Part shown: piece after piece, positions 41,541-50,399 of the stretch
Layout of the letters: each line of letters begins with the position of its first letter
How positions within the stretch are numbered: position 1 is the first letter of the stretch
Assembly (NCBI RefSeq): GCF_019711495.1
Contig: NZ_JAIGNM010000001.1
Coordinates: 496,001 to 560,000 of the forward strand
Length of the DNA stretch: 64,000 nucleotides
Direction of reading: 5' to 3'
Source: Qipengyuania xiamenensis
GTDB taxonomy: Bacteria; Pseudomonadota; Alphaproteobacteria; Sphingomonadales; Sphingomonadaceae
The notes under the pieces: generated by a model
The model's input: the letters and a program-made list of their open reading frames with translations, nothing else
Databases searched by the model: none
Told to the model about the DNA's origin: nothing
Made by a program: the position numbers and the translations under genes

Positions 41541-43265
41541 ATGGCGCTCAATCCCACCTACAACGTCGTCAATCTGGCTGATATCCCGCAGGATATCATC
41601 GATTTGCTGCTCGGCGTGACGGACGAAGCCTTTCGCCTCTGGGGCGCGGTTCTGGCAGGCGACGCAAATGTTGCGGTGCGGATCGAACTGGTGGACTCCA
41701 CCAGCACCGGCACCGCCGCGGCGACCTGGGGTAACGGCACCAATCTCGGCAGTTTCGAGGGGCGCAGCGTGCTGGTGGGCGCTCCGGCGTATGAATTGCA
41801 GACCGGGCAGAATGTCAGCGACAGCGGCCACGATATCGTGATCTACATCTCGCGCGACTACCTGCTCAACGAGCTGTTTCTCGACCCGACTCCGCAGACG
41901 CGCGACGACATACCGTCCGACCGGACCGACGGCCTGAGCGTGATGCTGCACGAGATCGGCCACGCGCTGGGCTTTACCGGCTATTACGGTTCGTCGAACG
42001 CAAACTCCTTTGCGACGCCCTACGATCTGCGCCGCCTGACGATCGAGGACGAACCGCATTTCCTCGGCCCCAATGTCGAGGCCTATTTCGGCGGTCCGCT
42101 CGACCTGACTTTCGGAAACTCCGCACATTACGGCAACAGCAGCGCTTTTCCCGGCGACAGCGATGATCCGCGGCTCGGCCTGATGAACGGCGTCGTGTTC
42201 TATCGCGGCTATGCATACTCGATCGGCGATCTCGACCTTGCAATCCTCGCAGATACCGGCCTCGGCACGATCCTCGACGATGTGCTCGACGTCCCGCTTC
42301 ACGATTACCTTCGCGGAGGCGAAGGCAACGACCAGGTCTTCGGCGGCGACATCGTCAATCACCTATTCGGTGACGAAGGCGACGATTACCTCAGCGGAGC
42401 CGGCGGCGACGACGAATTGTTCGGCGGTATCGGGTCGGACGAACTGGCGGGCGGAACCGGAAACGATCTTCTCGACGGCGGGGACGGTTTCGACATGGCT
42501 TCCTACGCCGATGCGGCGAGTGGTGTGTCGGTAACTCTGGCAATCCAGGGAGCGGCGCAGGACACGCTGGGTGCCGGCCTCGACACGCTGGTATCCATCG
42601 AGATGCTCGAAGGTTCGGGTTTCGACGATGTGCTCGGCGGGAGCGTGTCGGTCGACATGATCCTTGGCGGTGACGGGCGCGACCAGATCCGCGGCAATGG
42701 CGGCAGCGACACTCTCGAAGGCGGGACCGGAAACGACTGGATCTTCGGCGGGACCGGCTGGGACACGATCCGTGGTGGCGGCTGGTCCGATGGCCTGTTC
42801 GGCGAGAATGGCAACGACCGCCTGTTCGGAGAATTCGGCAACGATCGCCTGCACGGGGGCACGGGCAACGACTTCCTCGACGGAGGCAATGGCAACGACA
42901 TCCTGATCGGCAGCTGGGGTGTCGACGAGATGACCGGAGGCGAAGGCGCGGACACCTTCGTGTTCGAGCGCACGAGCCAGTCAGGGCGCTATTTCGCCAG
43001 CGCGGACTTCATCACCGATTTCAGCCAGTCCGAAGGCGACCTCGTCGACCTGTCCGCAATCGACGCGATCGCCGGCACCGCAGGAGACGACGCCTTCACC
43101 TTCATCGGTTCGGACCGCTTCTCCGGCACGGCGGGCGAACTGCGATTCTTCCGTAGTGGCGGCGATACCTTCCTTGCCGCCGATGTCGACGGCGACGGAT
43201 CGGCCGACATGTTTATCCACCTGCTCGGCGACCTGACCATGACGGCAGCCGATTTCGTGCTTTGA
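41541..43265 (+). CDS. Secreted RTX metalloprotease with leishmanolysin-like zinc site
   Basis: 574 residues, no Sec signal, probably exported by a type I system. The N-terminal domain has H137-E-I-G-H141-A-L-G-F. In place of the usual third His six residues on, a Gly stands there, and the next candidate is His196 (SAHYGNS), followed by a Met-turn LMNG at 214-217 and a DLDLAILADTG segment. That spacing is like M8 (leishmanolysin) rather than serralysins. From about 255 there are calcium-binding GGxGxDxL nonapeptide repeats in several blocks, then a C-terminal M10-type region (ADTFVFE, ITDFSQSEGDLVDLS) ending DFVL, a typical type I secretion tail. It diverges from uvrA. Confidence 0.85.
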   Translation: MALNPTYNVVNLADIPQDIIDLLLGVTDEAFRLWGAVLAGDANVAVRIELVDSTSTGTAAATWGNGTNLGSFEGRSVLVGAPAYELQTGQNVSDSGHDIVIYISRDYLLNELFLDPTPQTRDDIPSDRTDGLSVMLHEIGHALGFTGYYGSSNANSFATPYDLRRLTIEDEPHFLGPNVEAYFGGPLDLTFGNSAHYGNSSAFPGDSDDPRLGLMNGVVFYRGYAYSIGDLDLAILADTGLGTILDDVLDVPLHDYLRGGEGNDQVFGGDIVNHLFGDEGDDYLSGAGGDDELFGGIGSDELAGGTGNDLLDGGDGFDMASYADAASGVSVTLAIQGAAQDTLGAGLDTLVSIEMLEGSGFDDVLGGSVSVDMILGGDGRDQIRGNGGSDTLEGGTGNDWIFGGTGWDTIRGGGWSDGLFGENGNDRLFGEFGNDRLHGGTGNDFLDGGNGNDILIGSWGVDEMTGGEGADTFVFERTSQSGRYFASADFITDFSQSEGDLVDLSAIDAIAGTAGDDAFTFIGSDRFSGTAGELRFFRSGGDTFLAADVDGDGSADMFIHLLGDLTMTAADFVL

Positions 43266-43291
43266 CAACAAGTTACAATGGCACCTTGGAT

Positions 43292-43340
43292 TTAACCGCC
43301 CAAAGTAGAAAGATTAACAATACTAGGGCGGTTCATTAAC
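43292..43340 (+). promoter_or_regulatory. Three phased TTAAC half-sites (possible CtrA sites)
   Basis: TTAAC occurs at 43292-43296, 43314-43318 and 43336-43340, each 22 bases apart and on the same strand, so all face one side of the helix. TTAAC(C) is the half-site read by CtrA, the regulator fed by CckA. The middle of the region also has an eight-base inverted repeat, aaccgccc/gggcggtt (43294-43301 with 43326-43333). It lies before a diguanylate cyclase gene. Confidence 0.4.
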
Positions 43341-43383
43341 CTACCTGTGCTAGGACCTCTCCCAAAGAGGACCTGCACAACCA

Positions 43384-44574
43384 TTGCTCGCTAGAGAACA
43401 TCCCGATGCCGTCAGGGCAAGCAACGGTGGCACCGCCCGTGCCGCTGCGATGGATGCCGACTATGAGGTCCAGCGCGAGGCGATCCTCGCAATGCTCGAG
43501 CGTGAACGACGCTCGCTAACTGCGAGCCTTTTCGGGCTGTCAGTCCTGATCTGCGCGGTTGCGCTGATGGGCATGCCACTACTGCATGTGATTGCCGTCA
43601 GCCTCCGAAGTGGCTCTTTCCTTTTCACGCGCTGGGCGGCGACCAATCTCGAGCGCGTCTATCGCGTTCGCGGCGATACGCAGTGGCCCCGTCGCATTCT
43701 CTTCGTGGCCATGTGCCTGACCGGCGCGACGCTCGGACTGATGGCCCTTCCGCCTCCAGACAATGCGGTGATCGCTTCCAGCCTGATGATCTATACCGCT
43801 GTGCTCATGATCCTGACGCTGATCGCGGTCACTCTGGCTGCCCTGCCCGGCCCGCGCGACGGCATGCTGGCGAGCTTCTTGCTGACGCTCGCGCTGGTGG
43901 CTTTCGCATATCCAGAGGGCCAGAACCCGACGATCCTTGCGATCGGCACGATGGCCGTCATCGGCATCCGGGTTTATTCCGCCAACACCGGCCACCACAT
44001 CATCGCATCGGCGGAGATACTGGTCGAGAACCGCGAACTCTCCGATGAACTGGCGGAAGCACTCGCCCATGCCGAATTCCTCAGTTGGCGGGACCCGCTG
44101 ACGGGCCTCTTCAATCGCCGCAAGCTGTTCGAAGAGCGCGAGCATGACCCGCAAAGCGGATCGGCGCGCCACGTCCTTGCGATCGACCTCGATCACTTCA
44201 AGGGGATCAACGACCGGCACGGCCATGCCGCGGGGGACCGGGTTCTGGTGGCATCGGCCGACGTCATTCGCGCCAGCCTGCGGGCCTTCGGTGCGGACCA
44301 CCTTCCTGCCTTCCGTCATGGCGGGGAAGAATTCATCGTGATCCTCGACGGTTGCGACTGCGCCGAGGCTCGCCGCTTCGCCGAGGCGCTACGCGAGGAT
44401 ATCGCCGGTATCGACGTGGGTATTGCCGGAGCTGGCCGTGAAACGGTCACTGCCTCGATCGGCCTTGCGCGGTGGCATCCCGACGAGACGCTCGACGATG
44501 TCCTGCAGCGGAGCGATCTGGCCTGCTACCAGGCCAAGGACGAAGGCCGGAACCGGGTCAGCGCTGTCGCCTGA
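43384..44574 (+). CDS. Diguanylate cyclase, multi-pass membrane sensor
   Basis: 396 residues. An N-terminal region has about five or six membrane helices (from 48 to about 190), a coiled linker (ILVENRELSDELAEALAHAEFL), then a GGDEF domain starting RDPLTGLFNRRKLF with AIDLDHFKGINDRHG and active site GGEEF. The linker and domain are clearly paralogous to the cyclase at 45743. The start is TTG at 43384 with an aaagagg ribosome site; ATG at 43450 is possible but lacks one. Confidence 0.88.
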   Translation: MLAREHPDAVRASNGGTARAAAMDADYEVQREAILAMLERERRSLTASLFGLSVLICAVALMGMPLLHVIAVSLRSGSFLFTRWAATNLERVYRVRGDTQWPRRILFVAMCLTGATLGLMALPPPDNAVIASSLMIYTAVLMILTLIAVTLAALPGPRDGMLASFLLTLALVAFAYPEGQNPTILAIGTMAVIGIRVYSANTGHHIIASAEILVENRELSDELAEALAHAEFLSWRDPLTGLFNRRKLFEEREHDPQSGSARHVLAIDLDHFKGINDRHGHAAGDRVLVASADVIRASLRAFGADHLPAFRHGGEEFIVILDGCDCAEARRFAEALREDIAGIDVGIAGAGRETVTASIGLARWHPDETLDDVLQRSDLACYQAKDEGRNRVSAVA

Positions 44575-44711
44575 CGCACCGGGCGCTCTCCGCCAGACGT
44601 GGCGCGCTGTCGATGGGTCGTGGACCCAATACCCTCTCCCGTCCGTTCTATAGACAAGCACAAGCCGCCAATGCGCACCTTACGAATAGTTGCGTTCAAT
44701 GAGCAGGCACA

Positions 44712-44733
44712 CGAGGCGCACTGAGGCGCCTCG
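44712..44733. repeat. Perfect inverted repeat before the lysozyme gene
   Basis: cgaggcgc and gcgcctcg around a six-base spacer. It could form a hairpin in the lysozyme leader; no T tract follows, so a terminator is unlikely. Confidence 0.5.
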
Positions 44734-44767
44734 CGCAGAAATACTAGAACAAGGGCGCATTTTCATA

Positions 44768-45697
44768 ATGCCAGACACAACAACAAAAGGTCAGGTCGCG
44801 CCTACTTCATCCGCCCCCTCGAACGCCAAGGAAAGGCGAACGATCGAGAGCGAACGGCTCAAGGCGATCATGAAGGAACTCGACCGTCCGCTCGACAACG
44901 AAAAATGGACTTCCACCCCGCACGCAGGTGAGACGCCCAAGGCTTCAGGCATGCTTCGCCGCATTCGCCTCCACCGCGATCACCGCCGCGCCCTCAAGCG
45001 CGCGCGGAAGGCCGCTGCCGGGGTCTATAACGTCAAACCGCGGCTTTCCACCCGCAAGCGCGCATCGCTGATGATGGGCGCTGGGGCGATGAGCCTTGCC
45101 GCCTTCACCGGCCCGCCAGCGCAGCGTCCCAAGCCCAAGCAGGCGCTGGCCGTGACCCAGCCGCTTGCCGAGACCGAAAATGTCCGCAAGCCGGCAGTGA
45201 TCCTAAAGGCGAGCGACGAATTCAAGCAGGCGCTCATCGAGGAAGAAGGCGTTCGCTATACCGTCTATCGCGATGTAGCTGGCTATCCGACCGTAGGCGT
45301 CGGCCACCTTGTACGCCCGGCCGACAACCTGCGCGTAGGCGACAGGGTTTCCGAAAAGCGCGTCCTCGATTTCCTGGAAGAAGACCTGAAGATCGCCGAG
45401 CGCGGCGTGAGGGTCCTCGTCGGCGACCTGCCGCTCTACCAGCACGAATTCGATGCGCTACTCGACCTCGTCTACAACGTCGGCCTCGGTAACGTCTCCG
45501 AGCGCGAAAGCCCGCGCCTCAATGCCGCCATCACCGAACGCGATTACGAAGCGATTGCCGCCGAACTCGATTACACGCACGCGGCGGGCAAGGTTGCTCG
45601 CGGACTTGAGTACCGTTCGGAGCGCAGGGCCCAGATCTTCATGGACGCAAGCTATGATGACCCGCGCGAAACCGGCGCCACCCGGGTGACCACGTAA
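44768..45697 (+). CDS. Phage-type lysozyme (glycoside hydrolase family 24)
   Basis: 309 residues. A basic, probably disordered N-terminal half contains one hydrophobic stretch (101-115) that may anchor it. The C-terminal lysozyme domain (from 147) has the T4-lysozyme catalytic set Glu160-x8-Asp169-x5-Thr175 (EEEGVRYTVYRDVAGYPT), then VGVGH and FDALLDLVYNVGLG. It hydrolyses peptidoglycan. The long basic N-terminus is not usual for phage lysozymes and suggests a resident, membrane-tethered enzyme. It lies between two diguanylate cyclases on the same strand, 45 bases before the second. Confidence 0.87.
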   Translation: MPDTTTKGQVAPTSSAPSNAKERRTIESERLKAIMKELDRPLDNEKWTSTPHAGETPKASGMLRRIRLHRDHRRALKRARKAAAGVYNVKPRLSTRKRASLMMGAGAMSLAAFTGPPAQRPKPKQALAVTQPLAETENVRKPAVILKASDEFKQALIEEEGVRYTVYRDVAGYPTVGVGHLVRPADNLRVGDRVSEKRVLDFLEEDLKIAERGVRVLVGDLPLYQHEFDALLDLVYNVGLGNVSERESPRLNAAITERDYEAIAAELDYTHAAGKVARGLEYRSERRAQIFMDASYDDPRETGATRVTT

Positions 45698-45742
45698 GAG
45701 ATTATTGCTGGCAAACCGATGGCCAGGCGCTAATACGGTCGC

Positions 45743-46924
45743 GTGCATAACAACGGGCGCACTGATGCCTCAGGCCTTCCCGAAGCGGATCGCGATGAAG
45801 GATGGATTGCCGAACGGCAGTATGAAGTCCTGCGCGCAATCTCCGAGGTCGAGAAACGCACGCTCCTTGCCAATATACTGGGCACCGCCCTGATCGTCGG
45901 GATAGCGCAAATGCTGCCCAACGGCAGGGCTTTCCTGCTTCCTGCCGTCTTCAGGTTTGTCGCGATCTTGCTGACGGCCATCGTATATGAACGGATGCGG
46001 AAGGAAATCAGCGAAAGCCGCTCGATCCAGCGCACGATAACCGCCGGCATGGCAGTCGGGGTACTCGGCGGGTCAAGCTGGGCGCTGCTGCTGATGCCCC
46101 TGTTGCTGGAGCCCTCGCTTCACCCGGCCGCATTCCTGGTGTTCGGCGGCATCATGATCTGTGTCTCGCTGGTCATCACGAACACTTCCTCCACCCTGCA
46201 CATCTGGGCGCCCTTCACTATCGCATTCCTCGCGACCGCCGGGATCGGCCTTGCCGCTGCACCCGGCGACTTCGCGCTTGTCATGGGGCCGGGACTGGTG
46301 CTCGTATTCGCAGCCGTGTCGCTGTTCAGTTTCGGTGCGGCCAAGCAACGCATCGTTGCCGCGGACATGCTGGTCCAGAACATGCGTTTGGGAGAGGAGC
46401 TCGCAGAGGCCCTCAGCCAGGCGGAATTTCTCGCCACGCGCGACCCGCTGACGGGTCTCTACAACCGGCGCGCCATATTCGAGCACAAGCTCCACGCCGA
46501 AGCCCTATGCGATCCGGGCCACATGATGGTCATCGACGTGGACCGCTTCAAACGGGTGAACGACAAGTTCGGTCACGACAGGGGCGATCGCCTGCTCATC
46601 GCAATAGCTGCTTCATTCCGCGACGGCCTGCGCGAACTCGATGGCGATACACACTTTGCCGCACGTCTCGGCGGGGAGGAGTTCGCGGTTTTCATCGACG
46701 TACCGGACGTAGACGACGCCATCGCTATCGCCGAGGACCTGCGCCTGAGAATCGAAAATCTCGCCAATCAAGAGAAACTGCCTGCGGGACTGGCGACAGC
46801 ATCGATCGGCCTGTCACCCCTGCGCAAGGGCGAAACCGTCGGCGATGCCTTGCAACGGGCCGATGACGCGCTCTACGAGGCGAAGTCCGGCGGGCGCAAC
46901 AAGGTCTGCTACAACCCCGCCTGA
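45743..46924 (+). CDS. Diguanylate cyclase, multi-pass membrane sensor (paralogue)
   Basis: 393 residues with about six membrane helices (44 to about 200), a coiled linker (MLVQNMRLGEELAEALSQAEFL) and a GGDEF domain starting RDPLTGLYNRR, with VIDVDRFKRVNDKFGHDRGD and active site GGEEF. The layout and linker match the cyclase at 43384. The start is GTG, weakly supported. Both lack the RxxD inhibitory site at the usual distance, which suggests no product feedback of the standard type. Confidence 0.9.
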   Translation: MHNNGRTDASGLPEADRDEGWIAERQYEVLRAISEVEKRTLLANILGTALIVGIAQMLPNGRAFLLPAVFRFVAILLTAIVYERMRKEISESRSIQRTITAGMAVGVLGGSSWALLLMPLLLEPSLHPAAFLVFGGIMICVSLVITNTSSTLHIWAPFTIAFLATAGIGLAAAPGDFALVMGPGLVLVFAAVSLFSFGAAKQRIVAADMLVQNMRLGEELAEALSQAEFLATRDPLTGLYNRRAIFEHKLHAEALCDPGHMMVIDVDRFKRVNDKFGHDRGDRLLIAIAASFRDGLRELDGDTHFAARLGGEEFAVFIDVPDVDDAIAIAEDLRLRIENLANQEKLPAGLATASIGLSPLRKGETVGDALQRADDALYEAKSGGRNKVCYNPA

Positions 46925-46968
46925 CTGCATTCCTTACCCAGACACGCCGGACCGAACCGGCCAGAAAC

Positions 46969-47511
46969 ATGACCCACCGCCTTTTCGTCGCCATCCGCCC
47001 GCCCGAGGCCATTCGCGATGCGCTGATCGACCTCATGGAGGGCGTCGACAATGCCCGCTGGCAGGACGAGGACCAACTTCACCTTACCCTGCGGTATGTC
47101 GGCGAAACCGACCCTCATACGGCCGACGACCTTGCCGAGGCTCTCTCCGCGATCCGCGTGGAGCCTTTCGAGCTTCGCGTGAGCGGAGTCGATTTCTTCG
47201 AACGCAAGGGCATACCGCATACGCTTTGGGCAGGTATTGCTCCGAGCGAGCCGCTGCAGCGCCTGCAACGCAAGGTGGAGCGAGCCTGCACCTCGGTCGG
47301 ACTGGCACCGGAAACGCGCAAGTTCGCGCCCCACATCACCATGGCCCGGCTGAATGCCACCTGCGGTCCTTCGGCCCCGTTCCTTGCACGGAACACGGGG
47401 CTTTCGCTTGGACCGTGGCCGGTGGAGGACTACATCCTGTATGAAAGCCACCTGCGCCCGCAGGGATCGCTTTACGAGCCGATCGTCACCTATCGCTGCA
47501 AGAGCCCATGA
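46969..47511 (+). CDS. thpR: RNA 2',3'-cyclic phosphodiesterase
   Basis: A 180-residue member of the 2H phosphoesterase superfamily, which opens 2',3'-cyclic phosphates on RNA ends. The two HxTx motifs are His38-Leu-Thr40 (QLHLTLRYVG) and His122-Ile-Thr124 (APHITMARL). The start LFVAIRPPE is typical. The stop overlaps the next gene as ATGA. Confidence 0.93.
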   Translation: MTHRLFVAIRPPEAIRDALIDLMEGVDNARWQDEDQLHLTLRYVGETDPHTADDLAEALSAIRVEPFELRVSGVDFFERKGIPHTLWAGIAPSEPLQRLQRKVERACTSVGLAPETRKFAPHITMARLNATCGPSAPFLARNTGLSLGPWPVEDYILYESHLRPQGSLYEPIVTYRCKSP

Positions 47512-48155
47512 ACCCCGCATTCGCCACCAGGTTGCAAGTCCTTGCCCCGGCCCTTCTGGTCGCGGCCTGTTCGCCGGTCCCCGATAGGGAAGCCGATGCG
47601 GATCCCGCGCGCCAGCAATTGCTCGAAACGATCGGCGAAGTGGGGGCCGAAGCATCGCCGGACGATTGCCTGCTCTACGTCTGGTCGGGCGAGGAAGACC
47701 CCGACATCAAATTTGACCGCGCCCACGATGTCGTGAAGGGCGGCGCGATCTCCTGCGCTACCGGCACCAGCCCGAGCCGTTTCGAAGCGGCTATCATAGC
47801 ATTGCGCGAAGCGGCGCAAAGCGGCGACAAGGCCCGCCTGCTAGAACAGTTGGGCATCCCGCTTCTCTACATCGACGAAGATGGCCGCCAGCAGGACCTG
47901 ACCGAGGAACAGGTCGATGCGCTGTTCGACGACATTTTCGACGAACGCATGCTTGAGATGCTGCGCAAGCTCGACCTGTCGCAAATGACGGTGGAGAAGG
48001 ATCGCGGCGGGTTCTTCCAGCTCGGAACGCTGTGGCTGGTCGTCGGAGAAAGCGGCCGCCCGCAGGTCGTGACCGTCAATCGCCAAGCGCTCGTCGAAGC
48101 AGCGGAAACTGCCCGTGAGCAGACCGAGCTCGGGCAAGGTCGGGACGTCGAATAG
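47508..48155 (+). CDS. Putative lipoprotein, unknown function
   Basis: 215 residues with a signal sequence ending LLVAAC, a lipobox-like site that would attach the mature Cys to lipid. The remainder is acidic and helical (QDLTEEQVDALFDDIFDERML) with two further Cys that may bridge (SPDDCLLY and AISCATG). No family is recognised. It is translationally coupled to thpR, so the two are probably one transcript, although a periplasmic lipoprotein is an unexpected partner for an RNA enzyme. Confidence 0.72.
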   Translation: MNPAFATRLQVLAPALLVAACSPVPDREADADPARQQLLETIGEVGAEASPDDCLLYVWSGEEDPDIKFDRAHDVVKGGAISCATGTSPSRFEAAIIALREAAQSGDKARLLEQLGIPLLYIDEDGRQQDLTEEQVDALFDDIFDERMLEMLRKLDLSQMTVEKDRGGFFQLGTLWLVVGESGRPQVVTVNRQALVEAAETAREQTELGQGRDVE

Positions 48156-48265
48156 AACTCTCGGAAGTATAAAAACGCCAAAGTAACGGCCCTTGCCGGA
48201 ATCGGTTGTATTCCGCCGCAAACCACGGCAAATTCCGCGCGGATCGTAAATGCAGGGGTTGCATC

Positions 48266-50227
48266 ATGAAGAATTTGAATGGCGCCGCCACGATGGCGGC
48301 AATCGTGTCTGTGGGCGTTGGCTCGGCGGCAATCGCGCAGGATCGCCAGAGCCTGCCTCCCGTACCAGTGAAGACGGCGCCTGCACCGACGCAGGCGACG
48401 GCTCCGACGCCGGTCATGGTTCCGCCTCCGCCGACCGTCGCCATCGAAAGCGAGGAAGAAAAGTCCTCGCTGTTCGAGACGCTGACCAAGTCCGCGAACA
48501 CGCGCCTCGATCCCGAGCAGCGCGCGCAGGCACTGCTGGACGATATCCCCGTGAATGTCGCAGTCGAGCCGATGACGCTCGCCGAAATGTTCACCCGCAC
48601 CGAACTGCTGCACCGCTCGGTTGCCATCGATGTGCCGGTAAAACTCGCCCCGCAGAGCGGTGACGAGCCTACGGGCAATGTCTGGCACACGGGCGATGCG
48701 CCGAGCAACCGCCTGCTGCTGCAGACCAATGCGCGCGCCGCTTCGGCAGCCACCGCCACCATGACCTGGAAGGACGGCAGTGTGTCGGACGTCGAGCTTT
48801 ACGAAGCGCGCTTCCGTTCAACGAAGGACCCGCGCAGCCTGACCTCGCTGAACGGCAAGGTCTACTGTGCCACCAAGCTTAAGGCACCTTCCGGCGAAGA
48901 AGACGCCTGCCTGATCGACCGCGACATGGACGGCACCTTTGACGAATACGCCTTCATCGCGGAACGGTCCGGCAAGTCGGTCCACGGCGCAGTCGTGCTG
49001 ACCGCGGCGATCCCGATGGTGACGCCGGCTCCGTACACTGTGCGCACCGAAGGCCTGCCGCAGCTCAAGGCCGAATGGACCACCTGTGGCAAGGACTGGG
49101 ATCTCCCGTTTTACCAGCTGCGCCTTGCCAAGGACGAGCACGGTGATGTTACCGACGGCGGTCGCGGCTCTTATTACGGCGATCCCTATTGCGCGAAGTC
49201 GACCACCTTCGAGAGCATGACGCCCGAGCAGAAGGGTGCCCGTATTGCTCGTATGGGCCCGGCTGTTGCTGAAATCAGCTCGAAGAAGTCGGGTGCCGCA
49301 ATCCAGATGCGCCGCCTGCTCAGCACCGACGAGCTCTATCGCATCGAGGCGCGCGACAAGTTTGCCCCGCTGAGCGTCGGCTTCGCGCCGCAGCAGGCGC
49401 AGCTCGCCGCCAACCAGGAACACGACCGCCTGCCTTACCAGAGCACGGGCGAGATCTCCGCAGTCGAAGGCGAGTTCAAGACCGGCGAACACTTCATCAC
49501 GGCCGGTTTCCGCCACGGCTACACCGGTGTCGTGACCGAAGAGGTGAAGATCCGCACGCTGCTCTCGAGCCGTTCGGTCGAAGGCGGTCTGCCGGTCTAT
49601 GGCGTGCCTGCGAAGCGTACGACCGTCACCTATGGCGGCTATGGCGGGGTCATCCCCAACACGCCTGCGGTAGAGCGTAACATCGATATCGATGTCATCT
49701 GGTGCCTGCCCACCCGCGAGGAAGTGCCCCTGGTGGACAAGCGCAACCGTCCGACGGGCAATTTCAAGGTCGAATGGACCGCCACCTGCCTGCCCGACAA
49801 CAACATGGGCCAGCACACGATCCTCAAGGATCAGTCGCCCGCTCTTGCCGTGCGCAGCATGCGGATGAACGTCGACATTTCGACCAACGACGGCCCGCCG
49901 CCGGTGGCCGAGCGTCCCGATGCCGATTTCGGTGCGCCGCTGTACTTCCGCTACTCGATCAAGGAAGCGAGCAAGAACCTCTACACGCTGACCGAGGAAG
50001 TGCTGCTGGGCGACGAAGTGACCTCGAGCACCGAGATCGTCATCATCAAGGACGAAGACGGCAAGGCGCTGATTGAAATCGGTGGCGGTTCCTACGCGCT
50101 GGAACCGGTGGGCGAAGCCTACAAGCTCACGCCCATGCTGCCGGTCCGCGAAGGCGAGGATGGCCGCATCAAGGGTCTGGATATCCAGGCACTTATGCGC
50201 CGCCTGCTCCAGAACCTCGACCGCTAA
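48266..50227 (+). CDS. Large secreted protein, unknown function
   Basis: 653 residues. The start at 48266 gives a signal peptide (MKNLNGAATMAAIVSVGVG, cut near AIAQD); an earlier in-frame ATG lacks one. A Pro/Thr/Ala-rich linker (about 30-60) leads to a mostly beta region with scattered Cys (VYCATKL, DACLIDRDMDG, EWTTCGKDW, YCAKSTT, IWCLPTRE, TATCLPD), likely disulfides of a periplasmic or surface protein. The DRDMDGTFDEY string resembles a single calcium loop. No enzyme motif was found. Confidence 0.75.
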   Translation: MKNLNGAATMAAIVSVGVGSAAIAQDRQSLPPVPVKTAPAPTQATAPTPVMVPPPPTVAIESEEEKSSLFETLTKSANTRLDPEQRAQALLDDIPVNVAVEPMTLAEMFTRTELLHRSVAIDVPVKLAPQSGDEPTGNVWHTGDAPSNRLLLQTNARAASAATATMTWKDGSVSDVELYEARFRSTKDPRSLTSLNGKVYCATKLKAPSGEEDACLIDRDMDGTFDEYAFIAERSGKSVHGAVVLTAAIPMVTPAPYTVRTEGLPQLKAEWTTCGKDWDLPFYQLRLAKDEHGDVTDGGRGSYYGDPYCAKSTTFESMTPEQKGARIARMGPAVAEISSKKSGAAIQMRRLLSTDELYRIEARDKFAPLSVGFAPQQAQLAANQEHDRLPYQSTGEISAVEGEFKTGEHFITAGFRHGYTGVVTEEVKIRTLLSSRSVEGGLPVYGVPAKRTTVTYGGYGGVIPNTPAVERNIDIDVIWCLPTREEVPLVDKRNRPTGNFKVEWTATCLPDNNMGQHTILKDQSPALAVRSMRMNVDISTNDGPPPVAERPDADFGAPLYFRYSIKEASKNLYTLTEEVLLGDEVTSSTEIVIIKDEDGKALIEIGGGSYALEPVGEAYKLTPMLPVREGEDGRIKGLDIQALMRRLLQNLDR

Positions 50228-50399
50228 GACAGCGTTCATCGCCAAATGCCCAATGTCCGCTGCCGACGAGAGTCGGCGGTTGGACGGGCTTTGCCTTGCG
50301 AAACGGGCGCAAATCCCCTCTAACCCCGCGCGTCGCACGCGTGGGGCTGTTGGCTAGTGCCTGAACACCCCTCGCCACCGCAGAAATATTGGAGAGACC

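Noticed and set aside
41949..41981. The RTX protease as an inactive metzincin because the third His is missing
   Set aside because: A His at residue 196 with a following Met-turn fits leishmanolysin-type spacing, so activity is plausible.
48818..50338. A 506-codon minus-strand frame over the secreted 653-aa gene
   Set aside because: Arg/His/Val-rich shadow; the plus frame has a signal peptide and conserved-looking Cys pattern.
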